From NCBI RefSeq assembly GCF_902686445.1, contig NC_062216.1, positions 13,785,084 to 13,849,083 on the forward strand: a stretch of 64,000 bases of DNA. The letters run 5' to 3'. Position numbers and translations under genes: made by a program. Source of the stretch: Sciurus carolinensis. Its lineage: Eukaryota > Chordata > Mammalia > Rodentia > Sciuridae. Below the pieces are notes generated by a model. The model saw only the letters and a program-made list of their open reading frames with translations. It was not told the origin of the DNA and made no database searches. How positions within the stretch are numbered: position 1 is the first letter of the stretch; every line of letters starts with the position of its first letter. This document shows positions 35,420 through 45,955 of the stretch, piece by piece.

Positions 35420-35660
35420 TGCATTACGACCATTAGCTAGGATCAGGGAAGCATCCAGATATGCACTTTGGTCTGTCACAGAACCCATCGGCCTTCTCCA
35501 GTATGAGCCATTTCCTTCCTTCAGGGTCTTTATGGTCTTCATCAACACTCAGGTGGCAGATGGCCTCACCAAAATCTTCTTCCCTATGTTTCTTCCCTTC
35601 ATGACAGGGAACTACCAACTCTCCAGCAAAGTCAATGATTTTCATTTTCGGTCTCCTCAG
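35420..35660 (-). pseudogene. Possible processed pseudogene or ORF fragment
   Basis: The minus strand is open at 35645-35433 for 70 residues. The reading is charged (KIIDFAGELVVPCHEGKKHR, then SVDEDHKDPEGRKW, ending ISGCFPDPS) and lies between two L1 remnants. Composition and acidic/basic balance are more protein-like than other frames here. I do not recognise the parent, and no poly(A) tail or target duplication is evident. It could be chance. Confidence 0.25.
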
Positions 35661-35699
35661 TCAATTAAATAGTAATATTCTTGTTTGTTGTCGATAGAA

Positions 35700-36064
35700 A
35701 AGCAAAATAATACAGCTAGTTGGGAAGCACTTTGTCATTTTCTCACCATAAGATAGAGTGATTGTACTCCCAGGTATTTACCCAATTGATCTGAAAACTT
35801 AGGCTCAGACAAAAAGACTGCAAAGGACTGTTTATAGCAACTTTATCCATAAGCATGCCAAATTAGAAGCAAATAAATTGTGGTTCAATAGTTGAATGGA
35901 TTAATTAACAAACTGATGCATCTATACAATGGAATATTATTCAGTGATTTTTTTTTTTGAAAGAACTATCAAGTTGTAAAAACTACATGGAACTCTCAAA
36001 CACATTCTGCTAAGTGAAGAAGGCCATCTGAAGGGACTATATTACTATGAGATTAAAACTATAT
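35700..36064 (+). mobile_element. Ancient L1 ORF2 C-terminal fragment, sense
   Basis: 'tactcccaggtatttaccca', 'tttatagcaactttatcc', 'ctatacaatggaatattatt', and 'tgctaagtgaagaaggcc' are the end of L1 ORF2. Its text overlaps the previous copy, so it is a separate L1. Confidence 0.75.
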
Positions 36065-36297
36065 AGTCTGTCACGGCGGCACACACCTATAATCCCAGCT
36101 ATATGGAAGGCTGAGGCAGGAGGATCAAGATTTCAAAACCAGCCTCAGCAAAAAAGAGAAGTGCTGAGTAATTCAGTGAGACTCTGTCTCTTTAAATAAA
36201 ATATAAGATAGGGTTTGGGATGTGACTCAGTGGTCAAGTGCCCCTGAGTTCAAGCCCCAGTACCCCAAAAAACAACAATGACCAAGAAAAAAAAAAA
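36065..36297 (+). mobile_element. B1-ID dimeric SINE (squirrel type)
   Basis: The 7SL-derived half reads 'cacacctataatcccagct' and 'ggctgaggcaggaggatca'. The ID half reads 'gggatgtgactcagtggtca' and 'cctgagttcaagccccag', with an A-rich tail. It is inserted at the end of an L1 remnant. Confidence 0.85.
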
Positions 36298-36610
36298 GCT
36301 AAATGACCCTTCAAAAGGTAATAAAGATGTTAAAAATGTCTGTATTTTCCAGGGGTCATAGGAGAAAGGTCACTGAATGGGTTAAGTACAGGTGACTTTT
36401 TAGGGTCCCAAAATTATTCTGTATGATACTACTATAGTGGGGAATACATAATACTATTTGTCCAAATCCATAGACCTTCATAGCACAAAGAGTGAAATTC
36501 AATTCATGAAAAAAAATGTAAATAATTTAGGTGGTTGGGGGGACCCCCAAGATGGAATGAGGAATGTGATAAAACTATATTATGAAAGTATGAAACAATG
36601 TCAATGAAGG
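36298..36610 (+). mobile_element. Old L1 3' UTR fragment
   Basis: 'atacataatactatttgtcc' and 'aaatccatagaccttcatag', then 'agagtgaaattcaattcatg', follow the old L1 3' UTR phrase order (…tgtccaaacccatagaatg…). Confidence 0.55.
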
Positions 36611-36815
36611 TGGTGGGGACGAATACGCTAACCAGAGGAACAGGGGAACAGGTGGGGTCTGTAAGATCGAAAGCTAAAACAATCGTACATAAGCACGATG
36701 CTCTGGTTGATAAGGTTGCTTCCCATGAGGTGTGGGTTAACAATCGTGGCTCCGCCGTGCATGTACACCAGACTCGAACAACTCAAGAAACGGATCTCAG
36801 GTAGCGGGAGGCAGG
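36611..36815. other. CpG-rich unassigned segment
   Basis: It has about eleven CpGs in 200 bases, whereas neighbours have almost none. It is open on both strands (+ 36598-36804, − 36743-36504). It does not read as L1, SINE, LTR, snRNA, 7SK, Y RNA or mitochondrial DNA that I know. See findings. Confidence 0.4.
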
Positions 36816-36929
36816 CTCTTCCTGTTGGAGTGGGAGGTGACAGATAAGGAAGAGGAGTAAGCTACAATAATCCACCTGGAGATGAAGTAGAGCCAGAGTT
36901 TGAAATTAATGATTAGCTTACTATAGATA

Positions 36930-37470
36930 CAGATGTATGTGAGTCGGAATTCTGCGGAGAAGCAGAACCAATAGAATATTCGTACGCAATAGTTGCTCAC
37001 ATGATCGCAGAGGCTATACAGTTCCACAATAGGCTGTCTGCAAACTGGAAAGCCAGACAGGTAGTATAGCTCAGTATAAAAAGGCAGGAGTCTTAGAATT
37101 ATGGAGGCCAATTGTAGCACTTCCATTTGAGGCCAAAGACCCAATAACCCCTGAACGGCCATTGCTGCAAGGCCCTGGGTCTGAAGGCTGAAGAAGCTGG
37201 AGTCTGAGGTCCAAGGACGGCATCAGAAGAAATGCACTCACCCCAGAAGGAGGGGTTTCCCCTTCTGCTGCCTCCTTCTTCCATCCAGGATCCCACCCAG
37301 TTAGATGGAGCAGCCCATGTTGAAGGCAGGTCTCACCCGACTCAGTTCACTGACCCTCATGCCAATTTCCTCTGAAAATACCTTCACAGACACCCCAAAA
37401 GTAATGCTCTGCTAGCTCTCTAGGCATTACTCAATCCAATCAGACTGACACCTTATCACCACAGCCAGAT
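36930..37470 (+). mobile_element. Ancient mammalian interspersed repeat, family not named
   Basis: 'cggagaagcagaaccaatag', 'ttgctcacatgatcgcagag', 'aggctgtctgcaaactgg', and 'acaccttatcaccaca' match a widespread mammal-wide repeat that carries an 'agaaaacagaaccaatagg' type motif and a 'ccctcacagacacacccag' type motif near its end. I do not trust my memory of its name. Confidence 0.5.
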
Positions 37471-37684
37471 GGTTATATTTGGAAGTATTTATAGAGAATG
37501 GGTTAATAAACACAAATATATTCTCTTGCTCTATCAGCTGACCAGGCTTAGAAGCAATGTTCCGCCATTAGCAGTGAGCACACCTAGCACCCAGAGCTTT
37601 CTCTTGACAAATCCTCCCTGCCTTCCTCTGGTCCTCCATTTCTCACTCCAAAAGTGCACCTGTGAGATCATCTAGCTCCATTCC

Positions 37685-37805
37685 TTCAGTCCTCACATGT
37701 GAAAAGGGAAGCACGAACATGTAACATGGGTTTTCCAAGTGACATAGCTGATTGATAACAGGGCCAGGCCTGGAGCCTCTGGCTGTTACTCCAATGCTTT
37801 ACCCT
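37685..37805 (-). mobile_element. MIR SINE, antisense
   Basis: 'ccaagtgacatagctgattg' with 'cctggagcctctggctgtta' and 'ccaatgctttaccct' is the reverse of the MIR 5' half. Confidence 0.6.
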
Positions 37806-39200
37806 TACAGGGTGATCCCCAGGGTGTGTGTTTATTGTATGTGTTTTGCAAAAGCACTGGGTTTTGGACCAGTTCTTTCCCCCAAAACATTCCTCAGCAC
37901 TATTCTTAGAGCTGGGAGAGAGGACTGGAGATAAACTTGCTGCGTTCTCTTTTGTATTCATTTTCATAAAAACTGCTTATCTTCTCGATTTCACAAGATT
38001 TTCTTTGACAGGTGTTGCATTTTCTTATGAGCATAAATGTCCTTCCAAAAGGAGAACGAAATGGATTAGAGCTGGTTAACATGAAGCTCTTGAAAAACGA
38101 ACAAACAGAACAGAGGACGTTTCAACTTGGCCCAGAATCAAAGAAGCTGATTGACTGATGCTCTTATCTCCTTTTTTTTTTTTTAAGTTTCATTACATAA
38201 CAAGGGAAAAATCATCTCAAATTTTCCTGGCCCTCACCCTTCCTGCCTCTCTTTGCTTTCTTTATAGTTAAGCAAAGACACTCAAAAAATTGGCTCTTAA
38301 AAATGTCTTTAGGAATAGAGCCGGTTGTGAGGCGGGTCTTGTGCTCCACTTCCTGCTTACCCTGGAGCTTTCCAGATCTTAAAACTCAAGTTTCTTTCAA
38401 ATGGGCGCTGTCTTAATCATCCTCTTTGTTTTCCTTGATTGGAAGTAATTACAATAATTTACAATTACACATTAAATCACCTTTTCCCAACAGCATCCCG
38501 TCCTCTCTGTTCCACATGTTCATCATGAAACCTGAGAATAATGCTTTTTTCCAAGGTCTTGCATCAACCCCCCATTCTATCCATCTTATTCCTCTTTCTT
38601 CTGCAGTACACTCTCCAGTTCCTCCAAGCTAAAATCTCTCTGTCCCCTGCCCCGCCTCTGCCTCATCTCCCTCTCACAGGCACATGCACAAGTACACACA
38701 AGTACACACACGTGCATCTTCATACCTACTCCTAGGTGCATTCCCAGAACAGATTCTTCCAGCTCTTTTTCTGGGAAAAACCTATTCAAACCCTGGGCCT
38801 TGCCAAAGTTTCACTTTTTCCAAAAACACTCCTATGGGAAGGCATTCTCCTGGACGCTGTTAAAGAAAACAATTCTATGTAGCCTCGATCCTCAGGGACT
38901 GCTTTCCATTAGTCCCTTCTCAAAGACTAGAACATTGTACCTCCTCAACAGGGCTGGAATATATAGAGAAGGTCTTGTTATTCTCTGCCTCAGCCGTGGA
39001 TTGTGAGGACATTCATTCAACATTACACCTGCACAATTGTTGCTTCCCATGCCAAGTTAGTGGAGGGGTGGGTGGTAGGTAGGGGAAGGCAGGAAAACAC
39101 AAAGGGTTCTGGTAACGAGCTCAGCAGACTTCCTTTCTAGACCTAAACCTGACAGAATGACCAGCACCCGAGTCTCCTAGGTCAGGATTGTAAATGGAGG
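37806..39200. other. Mostly unique DNA with an L2-like patch
   Basis: 38740-39005 has L2-like wording ('ggaaggcattctcctgg') but is weak. 38172-38184 is a T run and 38690-38715 a short CA tract. No exon is recognised. Confidence 0.35.
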
Positions 39201-39204
39201 CCCT

Positions 39205-40047
39205 GCACCAATATGTTTAAATACTTACATATGACAAAATGTTCAACCTCTCTAGTAATTAGAGAAATGCAAGTCAAAACCACCCTAAGATTTCATCTCA
39301 CTCCAATTAGAATGGCTATTATCAAAATTCAAGCAATAATTGGTGTTGCTTGGAGTGGGGAAAAAGGCACACTTGTACCGTGCTTGGTGGAGTTGCAAAT
39401 TGGTGCAGTCACTCTGGAAAGCAGTGTGGAGAATCCTCAGAAAACTTGGAATGGACCCACCATTCGACCTAATTATCCCACTCCTTGGTTTATACACAAA
39501 GGACTTAAAATCAGCATACTACAGTGATGCAGCCACATCAATGTTTATAGCAGCTCAATTCACAATAGCTAGATTATGGAACCAACCTAGATGCCCTACG
39601 ATAGATGAATGCATAAAGAAACTGTGGTATATATACACAATGGAATATTATTCAGCCATAAAGAAGAATAAAATTATGGCATTTGCAGGTAAATGGATGG
39701 AGTTGGAGAATATCATGCTACTTAAAATAAACCAATCCCAGAAAACCAAAGGCTGAATGTTTTCTCTGATAAGTGGATGATGATACATAACAGGGGGGAG
39801 GCAGGGAGTAAGAGAAGAATGGAGGAACTTTGGATTGTGTAGAGGGAAATGAGGGGAGGGGAAGAGGGGAAGGAAAGAAAGTGGAATGAGACAGACATCA
39901 TTACCCTATGTATATGTATGATTACACAAAAGGTATGAATCTACATCACATACAACCATAGAAATGAAAACTTGTGCTCCATTTGTGTACAATGAATCAA
40001 AAAGCAGTCTGTAAAAATAAAAATAAATAAAATTTTTAAAAACCCCA
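39205..40047 (+). mobile_element. Younger 5'-truncated L1 (ORF2 C-terminus, 3' UTR, A-rich tail)
   Basis: The frame ending at 39756 is intact over the ORF2 C-terminus: FIAAQFTIARLWNQPRCPTI, then WYIYTMEYYSAIKKNKIM, ending NQSQKTKG. A purine-rich 3' UTR follows (39790-39890), then 'gtacaatgaatcaaaaagc' and an A-rich tail. The long open frame and low divergence mark it as the least decayed L1 here, but only the last few hundred bases of ORF2 remain. It has no catalytic domain. Confidence 0.85.
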
Positions 40048-40612
40048 AATATGTGGGTAGCAAAAAAAAGTTATAAATCAAGCTAAAACACCATTAGAAA
40101 AACGCCAATCCCCAAAACATTCTTCAACAGCATTCTTATTCTCCTCTTGATGAATATACTCTCACAACAACAAATTTAACACATATGTAAAGCTAGGGTT
40201 TTAAATAACTGAAAGTCAAAGAAATCAACAATGATTGAATGTAATTATTATTCCCATAATCCTGTGTTATGTTGCTGGGCTGGCAATGTTTATTTCACTA
40301 ATAAAGTCATACATGATTCATAATCATTACTATTGCATAAACTTTATATTACTTGCCTTCATTTTAGCAAAATCACAGTAGTAATAACTGATATTGCCAC
40401 ATGCCTTGGATTCTATTGACAGTGATGAGATTTTAAAATAAAAGGTAATTTCTATCAAAGAATAAATTTATAATGTATTTTCAACAAAAACATGTAAATT
40501 TTAAAAATAAAGTTTATTCTTATAAACTGTTTCTATATTTATTTCTTTCAAAGTATTCAAATGATCTATTAAAATAAAAAGAAAAATCCAAATTATCATA
40601 TCACAGTTTAAA
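40048..40612. other. AT-rich unassigned DNA
   Basis: About 75% A+T. No named repeat or exon is recognised. Confidence 0.35.
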
Positions 40613-40757
40613 TTTAAAAAAAAAAAAATTGGCACTGGGGATTGAATCCAGGGTCTTACTAAGTGGTCGAAGCTGGCCTCAAACTTCCTGTCTTTCCCCC
40701 TCGGATTCCCGAGTAACTGGGGTCACAGGTGTGCATCACAGTACTCAACACTTAGAA
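40613..40757 (-). mobile_element. B1-ID SINE, antisense, internally deleted
   Basis: The antisense ID end ('ggcactggggattgaatcca') runs within about 20 bases into antisense B1 ('gaagctggcctcaaacttcc', 'gggtcacaggtgtgcatc'). The linker and parts of both halves are gone. An A run rather than the expected T run borders it on the left. Confidence 0.7.
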
Positions 40758-43052
40758 TAAATTTTTTTAGAGAAAGCTGGATTTTATTTAATTACATCTT
40801 ACTACATATTGCACAAAAATAAACCTATCCTCAATTCAATGTCCATCTAGTTGCCAATGAATAATTGGTATCACATTTCACAATGTTATGTCTAGATCCA
40901 CCCATACACAAATTCGAGAGTATTTTTGTTTAAAATTGCAAAACGTTCTTCAGTCATTATGAGCAATTGTTGCAAATCCTACGCTAATCCGTGAGTAACT
41001 CCAAAACCACAATTTAAACCTAAAGAGAAGCAAGAAATGGATATTGAGTCCTATTGGAAAATAATACTACATTATGCAAGACTCAATTGCATTCACGCTG
41101 AGGAAAGGATTTGACAAGGAAGCAAAAGAACTTTTGGCATTTATGTATATGCCACCACCACTCACATCCTCCCACTCACCTAAGCAATGTCCTCGAATGT
41201 CCTTGGTGACATTACCCATGAACCACAAGTCATTCTGAGACTGAAGATGGGGAAATCGTTCCCTGGGGTTCTCTAGGAGAACAAAGGTTTAGGTCACATC
41301 TGGTGCCCAGCACTGAGCACAAAATTTCAAGGGACAGAGGTTTCCCTATTCTTCGATAGCTTTTTTTCTTGTATGTTTGTGTGACATGCCTAGAACCATA
41401 TTTTATGAGCAATATTTTATGCTTTATATCCTCTGAAATCAAAAAGAAATGGAAGAGCATGATACTATAAAAGGGGAAGGTTCAGAAATATAAGAACATT
41501 TTTGATACAACATAATAAATACATAATGTTAATAACTATGTATTACATACTTGAAAATTGCTAAGATAGTACATTTAAGTATTCTCATCTCAAAAAATAA
41601 GTATGTGAGATAGAGTGTATATTAATTAGCTTGATTTAGCCTTTCCACAATATACACGTTTCAAAGCAATGAAGTAAAAAAAAAAAAAAAAAAAGGTCAT
41701 TAAAAAAAAATGTATCAATGTCATTAAAAATCTTGTTAACAACACTGGTATCTACAATACAATAGAGCAAAACCACAAAAATATGAGAGAAAATTGATGC
41801 CAGTCTTAGATTCTGTACTCAAACTATCAGCCAAGTACATGGGTAAAATAGATATTTTAGACTTTCACAATTCCTACAAAATTATCTTCCCAGTTACCTT
41901 TCCCAGGAAGCTACAGGATGCTCCACTCCACCACAATTAAGAAAGAAGGAGGAAGACATGGAATTTAGATAACAAGACTCCAACATGGAAGCGGTGAGGA
42001 ATTTGCCAAGTGAGAGTGAAACCCCAGGGTAACAGTTCCAGGTAGGGCAACCTGGACTCTCTTTAGAGGTCTCAGTCTCTCTAGAGAGAAATCACCTTGA
42101 CTGTAACTAATGAAGCATGCGTCTGAAGATGCTCATCAAGAGGGAAAAGGAAGGGGTAGGACACTGACAAGTATATATGTACTGGGCTATTTTCCCACCT
42201 GTTCCAGGAGAATGTACAGGAAATTTAGTGGTAGGTGCAAAAGAAAACTAAGAAAATAAAAAAGTAGCAAGAATTTAAAAACAGAAAAGTTGGCTTAGCA
42301 TACTCTGCATGTAGCTCGGCTGTGTGTATTGGTCATATAGCCATGACAAAGCAAGTGTTGAGGAAGGACTTACCCAAACCTTGGAGAAAACCATGATGAA
42401 AAAATGGAAGGAGTAAAGTGTGTGTGTGTGTGTGTGTGCGCGCGCAGGTAACATATCATTGACAAGTAAGAGTTGTATAACCATAGTCTTTGTTGGGGGG
42501 ACAAAGAAGCAGACTAAAGGAAAGTCTTACCTTAAGAGTGTGGGAATTGGCAAAGAATCCCTGCATTCTCATCACATACCTAATATTATTTGTTGACTTT
42601 TTAAACTATGTATATGCTTGATTTTGATAAAATTCAATTCAGAAACAAATTGCAAGGGAGGGAGCTTGCAGAATGAGATGGTGACAGACTGCAGAGCAAT
42701 TCTAGAAGAGTGAGAGCACACACTGACAGAGAGAGAAACTGCGTCTCAGAATTAAAAAGTCCACTGTAAGCTGGGTCGTGATTTTAAAGATCAGCCAGTA
42801 GAATCTTGTGCCTTTCTCCACCTGTGCCACTTCAAGCACAGGTACAGGAACTGAGCAAAGAAACCAGATGTCGTCAAAGTTGTGGTTTGGTCAAGTGACA
42901 GTACAGAAAAAGAATCAAAGACATGAGCAAGTCCGGTAATAAATGAACACGAAATTTAAAATAGGTGAGGAGGAAATCAAGACAGCAAGGGGAGGAAGGG
43001 CAGACTCGAAGAACTGGAAGTCTTGGTGGCATGAAAATATGGTGGCTGTTTT
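40758..43052. other. Unassigned, mostly AT-rich DNA
   Basis: It contains a 19-base A run at 41676-41694 and a GT/GC repeat at 42417-42446. I see no exon, RNA gene or confident transposon in the rest. Confidence 0.35.
42417..42446 (+). repeat. (GT)n microsatellite
   Basis: A TG run grading into CGCGCG at its right end, giving a short alternating purine-pyrimidine tract. Confidence 0.9.
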
Positions 43053-43054
43053 AG

Positions 43055-43561
43055 TCAACTGCTGTGACCAAAAGATCTTACAAGAACAATTTTAAGGAGC
43101 AAAAGTTTATCTGGGGCTCATGGTTTCAGAAGCCTCAGTTTATAAACATCCTACTCCATTGCTCTGGGCCCAAGGTGAGGCAGAACATCATGGTGGAAGG
43201 GTGTAGAGAAGGAAAGCAGCTCAGGACTTGACGATCCGGAAGGAAGGCTAGCTCTTCTCCCTGGGGAAAAATTTAAACCCCAAAGGCACACCCCCAATGA
43301 ACTCCCTGCTCCAGCCACACCCTACCTGCCTACAGTCACCATCCAGTTAATCCATTAAAGCTCTCATAATCTAATCATTTCATCTCTGAACATTCTTGCA
43401 TTGTCTCTCTTATGAGTTTTGGGGGGAGGCTTTTGGTTGAGCCCTATCAGGATTAATGTACTGATTAGATCAGGTATCATAACCAATCATTTCACCTCTG
43501 AACTTCTTGTGTTATCTCACACATGAGCTTGCGGAGGTCCCCTCACATCCAAACCACAACA
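43055..43561 (-). mobile_element. MaLR-type LTR, antisense, with internal duplication
   Basis: It opens 'ttttagtcaactgctgtgac' (reverse of the …gactaa LTR end), holds 'gaactccctgctccagccac', and closes 'cctcacatccaaaccacaac' (reverse of a ggtttggatgtgag start). Two related segments near 43365 and 43479 suggest an internal duplication. Confidence 0.65.
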
Positions 43562-45299
43562 GTTGTGTCACTAGTGGAAGTGACCCAGAAGAGCAGCAGT
43601 GTTGGTCAGAGGAGGGAGGCAGGCACCTGAGGCTCTGGAGGCGTTGTGGCTGCCATGATACCCGGGTGACTGCAACCAGGGCAGCGAGTGACTGAGAACC
43701 GGTGGCAGTCAGGAGACTGAGAAGGACGCAAGGCAGGGTGGGGAAGGACTCCTCTGAGGGATGGAGTGACCCCAAGCAATAAGGAAGAAACACCGAGGGA
43801 GCCTTACGTTTCAGGTCTGTCATCTTGAGGCTCCTGAGTTTATCAATTCAGGGTGGAAACGGCTGCCTCACCCGTCTGCTGTCCTGGGGTAGGGGCGGGG
43901 CACACCGTAGGACTCTTTGCAGGGGATGACATCAACACCTCCACTTGGGAGGCTCTTTGGTGGTTTTTAATGATCTACAGATCAAGATCCTGGGCCACTG
44001 TCTTGTGTTCCTTCTGGGAGGCATTTATATAGTTCTGCCACGTGTCTATGCCATCCTGTGCCCAACATGGCTCAAGCCCACACATGCAGACCTACTGTGA
44101 GCACACACAAGCTGTGTGCTATGCCCTGCCTCCACACTCGTTCACTCACTGCTTCCTTCGCTCCACGACCTCAGCTCTCCAGTTCGTAGACTCCACAGTT
44201 GAGACCCTAACTGCCATTTCAGCTCCCTCTCTAGGTGACCATCCTGTCTGTGATCCTTCAGCGTCCTTCAGCTAGTTCTCTTGTGTTTGGATGTATACTA
44301 CGACCACCCCTTATTTCGGATCATACTCAGTTTCAAATAACATTGAGGAATCTATGAAGCCTAAAAATAATGTCCAACCCAGTTCTTTAGGCGAGCCAGG
44401 CCACTCAGGACACAGGTCACTGTCAGGGTGAGTGCCACAGCCATCCAGACACGGATCTCTTAATGTTCTCACCAAATAAGGGAGAAGTATCAAGAAGTAA
44501 CAATGCAGGTGTGTGTAGAATCCACTGCACTTTTTCTCCTGGGGATAAAAATGGAGATGGAGATGATGGAGATGGATATGGAGAAGAAGATAGAGATGGA
44601 GAAAGAGATGGAGATAAAGGTGCAAGTGAAGGATCCCAAACTCTTGCCATCCCCACCTATGGACTCATGTTCCATAGTACTAGCCCAAAAGACAGAATGT
44701 TGCTGTTCATCATGCAGTGAGTATCTAACATCTAGCACGTGCCTGGCACTTTGCTCCAGAGAGATGGGGTTATGAAACTATGCAGGACACAGTCCAGCTT
44801 TCCTTTCACCCCTCAGATACTTAAGGACTACTTATGAGTTTTAGCATAAGCTTCCTATGCTTTCAGAATTAAAGGCTTTATCTTATAAAACAAAGACTAA
44901 CTTTTGCTCCATATGATTTGCTCAAAGTAATGAAAAATTCAATCCAATCAAGTTTGCAGCTCAAAATCTTGAAAACATTTTTACAATGAGCTGGGAAATT
45001 TATATAGCCAAATATAAAGTTCGAGCAATTATTTAATACTGAATTTATACTTTTCCTGACTATTGTTGGACGGGTATTTTAAATTGCTTTGCCCGAAGGA
45101 CCTAGATTTAACCAATTAAAATGCTTTTTTTAATCTTTCACTGATTTTTAACTTTGTGGTTATATTGTATTTCTATGGCCAGGAGAAAAAAAAAAATAAA
45201 GAAACTTTCTTACACTTTCCTCAGTGGGTACAATTTAAACATCATGCTAGATAGATACATAGTGTGCCTTTAATGTATGTTGAAATTTCTATTCATTTC
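43562..45299. other. Mostly unique DNA
   Basis: 43560-44280 is GC-richer with overlapping open frames. 44745-45290 is AT-rich. The GGAGAT-type repeat (44548-44622) drives several low-complexity open frames on both strands. No exon is recognised. Confidence 0.4.
44548..44622 (+). repeat. Imperfect (GGAGAT)n repeat
   Basis: Hexamer units with substitutions. It produces artefactual GDGD/EMEM frames on + and histidine/leucine or serine/isoleucine frames on −. Confidence 0.85.
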
Positions 45300-45315
45300 T
45301 TTTTTTTTTTTTTTT
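45300..45315 (+). repeat. Poly-T tract (16 T)
   Basis: An uninterrupted T run followed by 'cagtaaaac'. No antisense retroelement is recognised beside it. Confidence 0.85.
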
Positions 45316-45555
45316 CAGTAAAACATTCTTTAGGAAAGACAAAAAGAACATCTTCGGTGTTTTTGAAAACTTCATGTAGTCTGAATGTTGGGACCTCCAT
45401 TCAAAAATGAGTAACTACCTATAGCTAGGTAAAAGAATATTCTTCTCAGAAAATACACACTCCAGTATTTAGAAGTGAAAAGGCACAATATCTCCAGTTT
45501 ACTTTCAAAGGTTCAGGGGAAAAAGTAATTGTATTTGTGTATAAAGAGACACAGA

Positions 45556-45654
45556 GGGCTGGGGAGATAGCTCAGTCGGTAGAGTGCTTGCCTTGCAAGC
45601 ACAAGGCCCTGGTTCGAACCCCAGCACTGCAAAAAAAAAAAAAAAAAAAAAAAA
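45556..45654 (+). mobile_element. ID SINE with intact Pol III promoter boxes
   Basis: This tRNA-derived monomer starts 'gggctggggagatagctcag'. The A box (TAGCTCAGTCGG) and B box (GGTTCGAACCCC) both fit the tRNA-type consensus. The 75-base body is followed by 24 uninterrupted A and then a GA tract. The pure tail and clean boxes suggest a recent insertion. Apparent flanks (aaagagacacagag before, aaagagagagaggg after) are only approximate repeats. Confidence 0.92.
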
Positions 45655-45814
45655 GAGAGAGAGGGAGGAGGAGAGAGAAGGAAATAATACAGCAAAAACA
45701 GCAAGAGGGACAAGAGAGTCACAATCATAAAGTTGAGGTGGTTGCCAAGGACTCAAGGCAGAAGGACATAGGGAGTTCCGTGGGTACAGCTTCAGTGTGA
45801 CAAAATGAAGATTT

Positions 45815-45955
45815 TTGGAGCGGGATGGCGGTGAGGGTCACACAACATTGTGAATGTATTTAGTACCACCGAATCGTGCACGCGTGTGGCTCAGATGGCT
45901 AATTTTACATCATGTGTCATTCACCATAATTTTTTAAAATAGGGCAAAAAAAAAA
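45815..45955 (+). mobile_element. Old L1 3' UTR end, sense
   Basis: 'cacacaacattgtgaatgta', 'ttagtaccaccgaatcgtgc' and 'cattcaccataattttt' are the closing phrases of an old L1 (…ccactgaattgtacac…). Confidence 0.7.

Noticed and set aside
36611..36815. Nuclear mitochondrial insert or structured RNA gene
   Set aside because: I compared it by eye with D-loop, 7SK and Y RNA sequences and saw no match. It is kept only as an unassigned CpG-rich segment.
39340..39756. 138-residue frame as a host gene
   Set aside because: It is the L1 ORF2 C-terminus (IYTMEYYSAIKKN) in a 5'-truncated L1.
44311..44775. Overlapping His/Leu, Ser/Ile and Met/Glu frames on both strands
   Set aside because: They are produced by the imperfect GGAGAT repeat.
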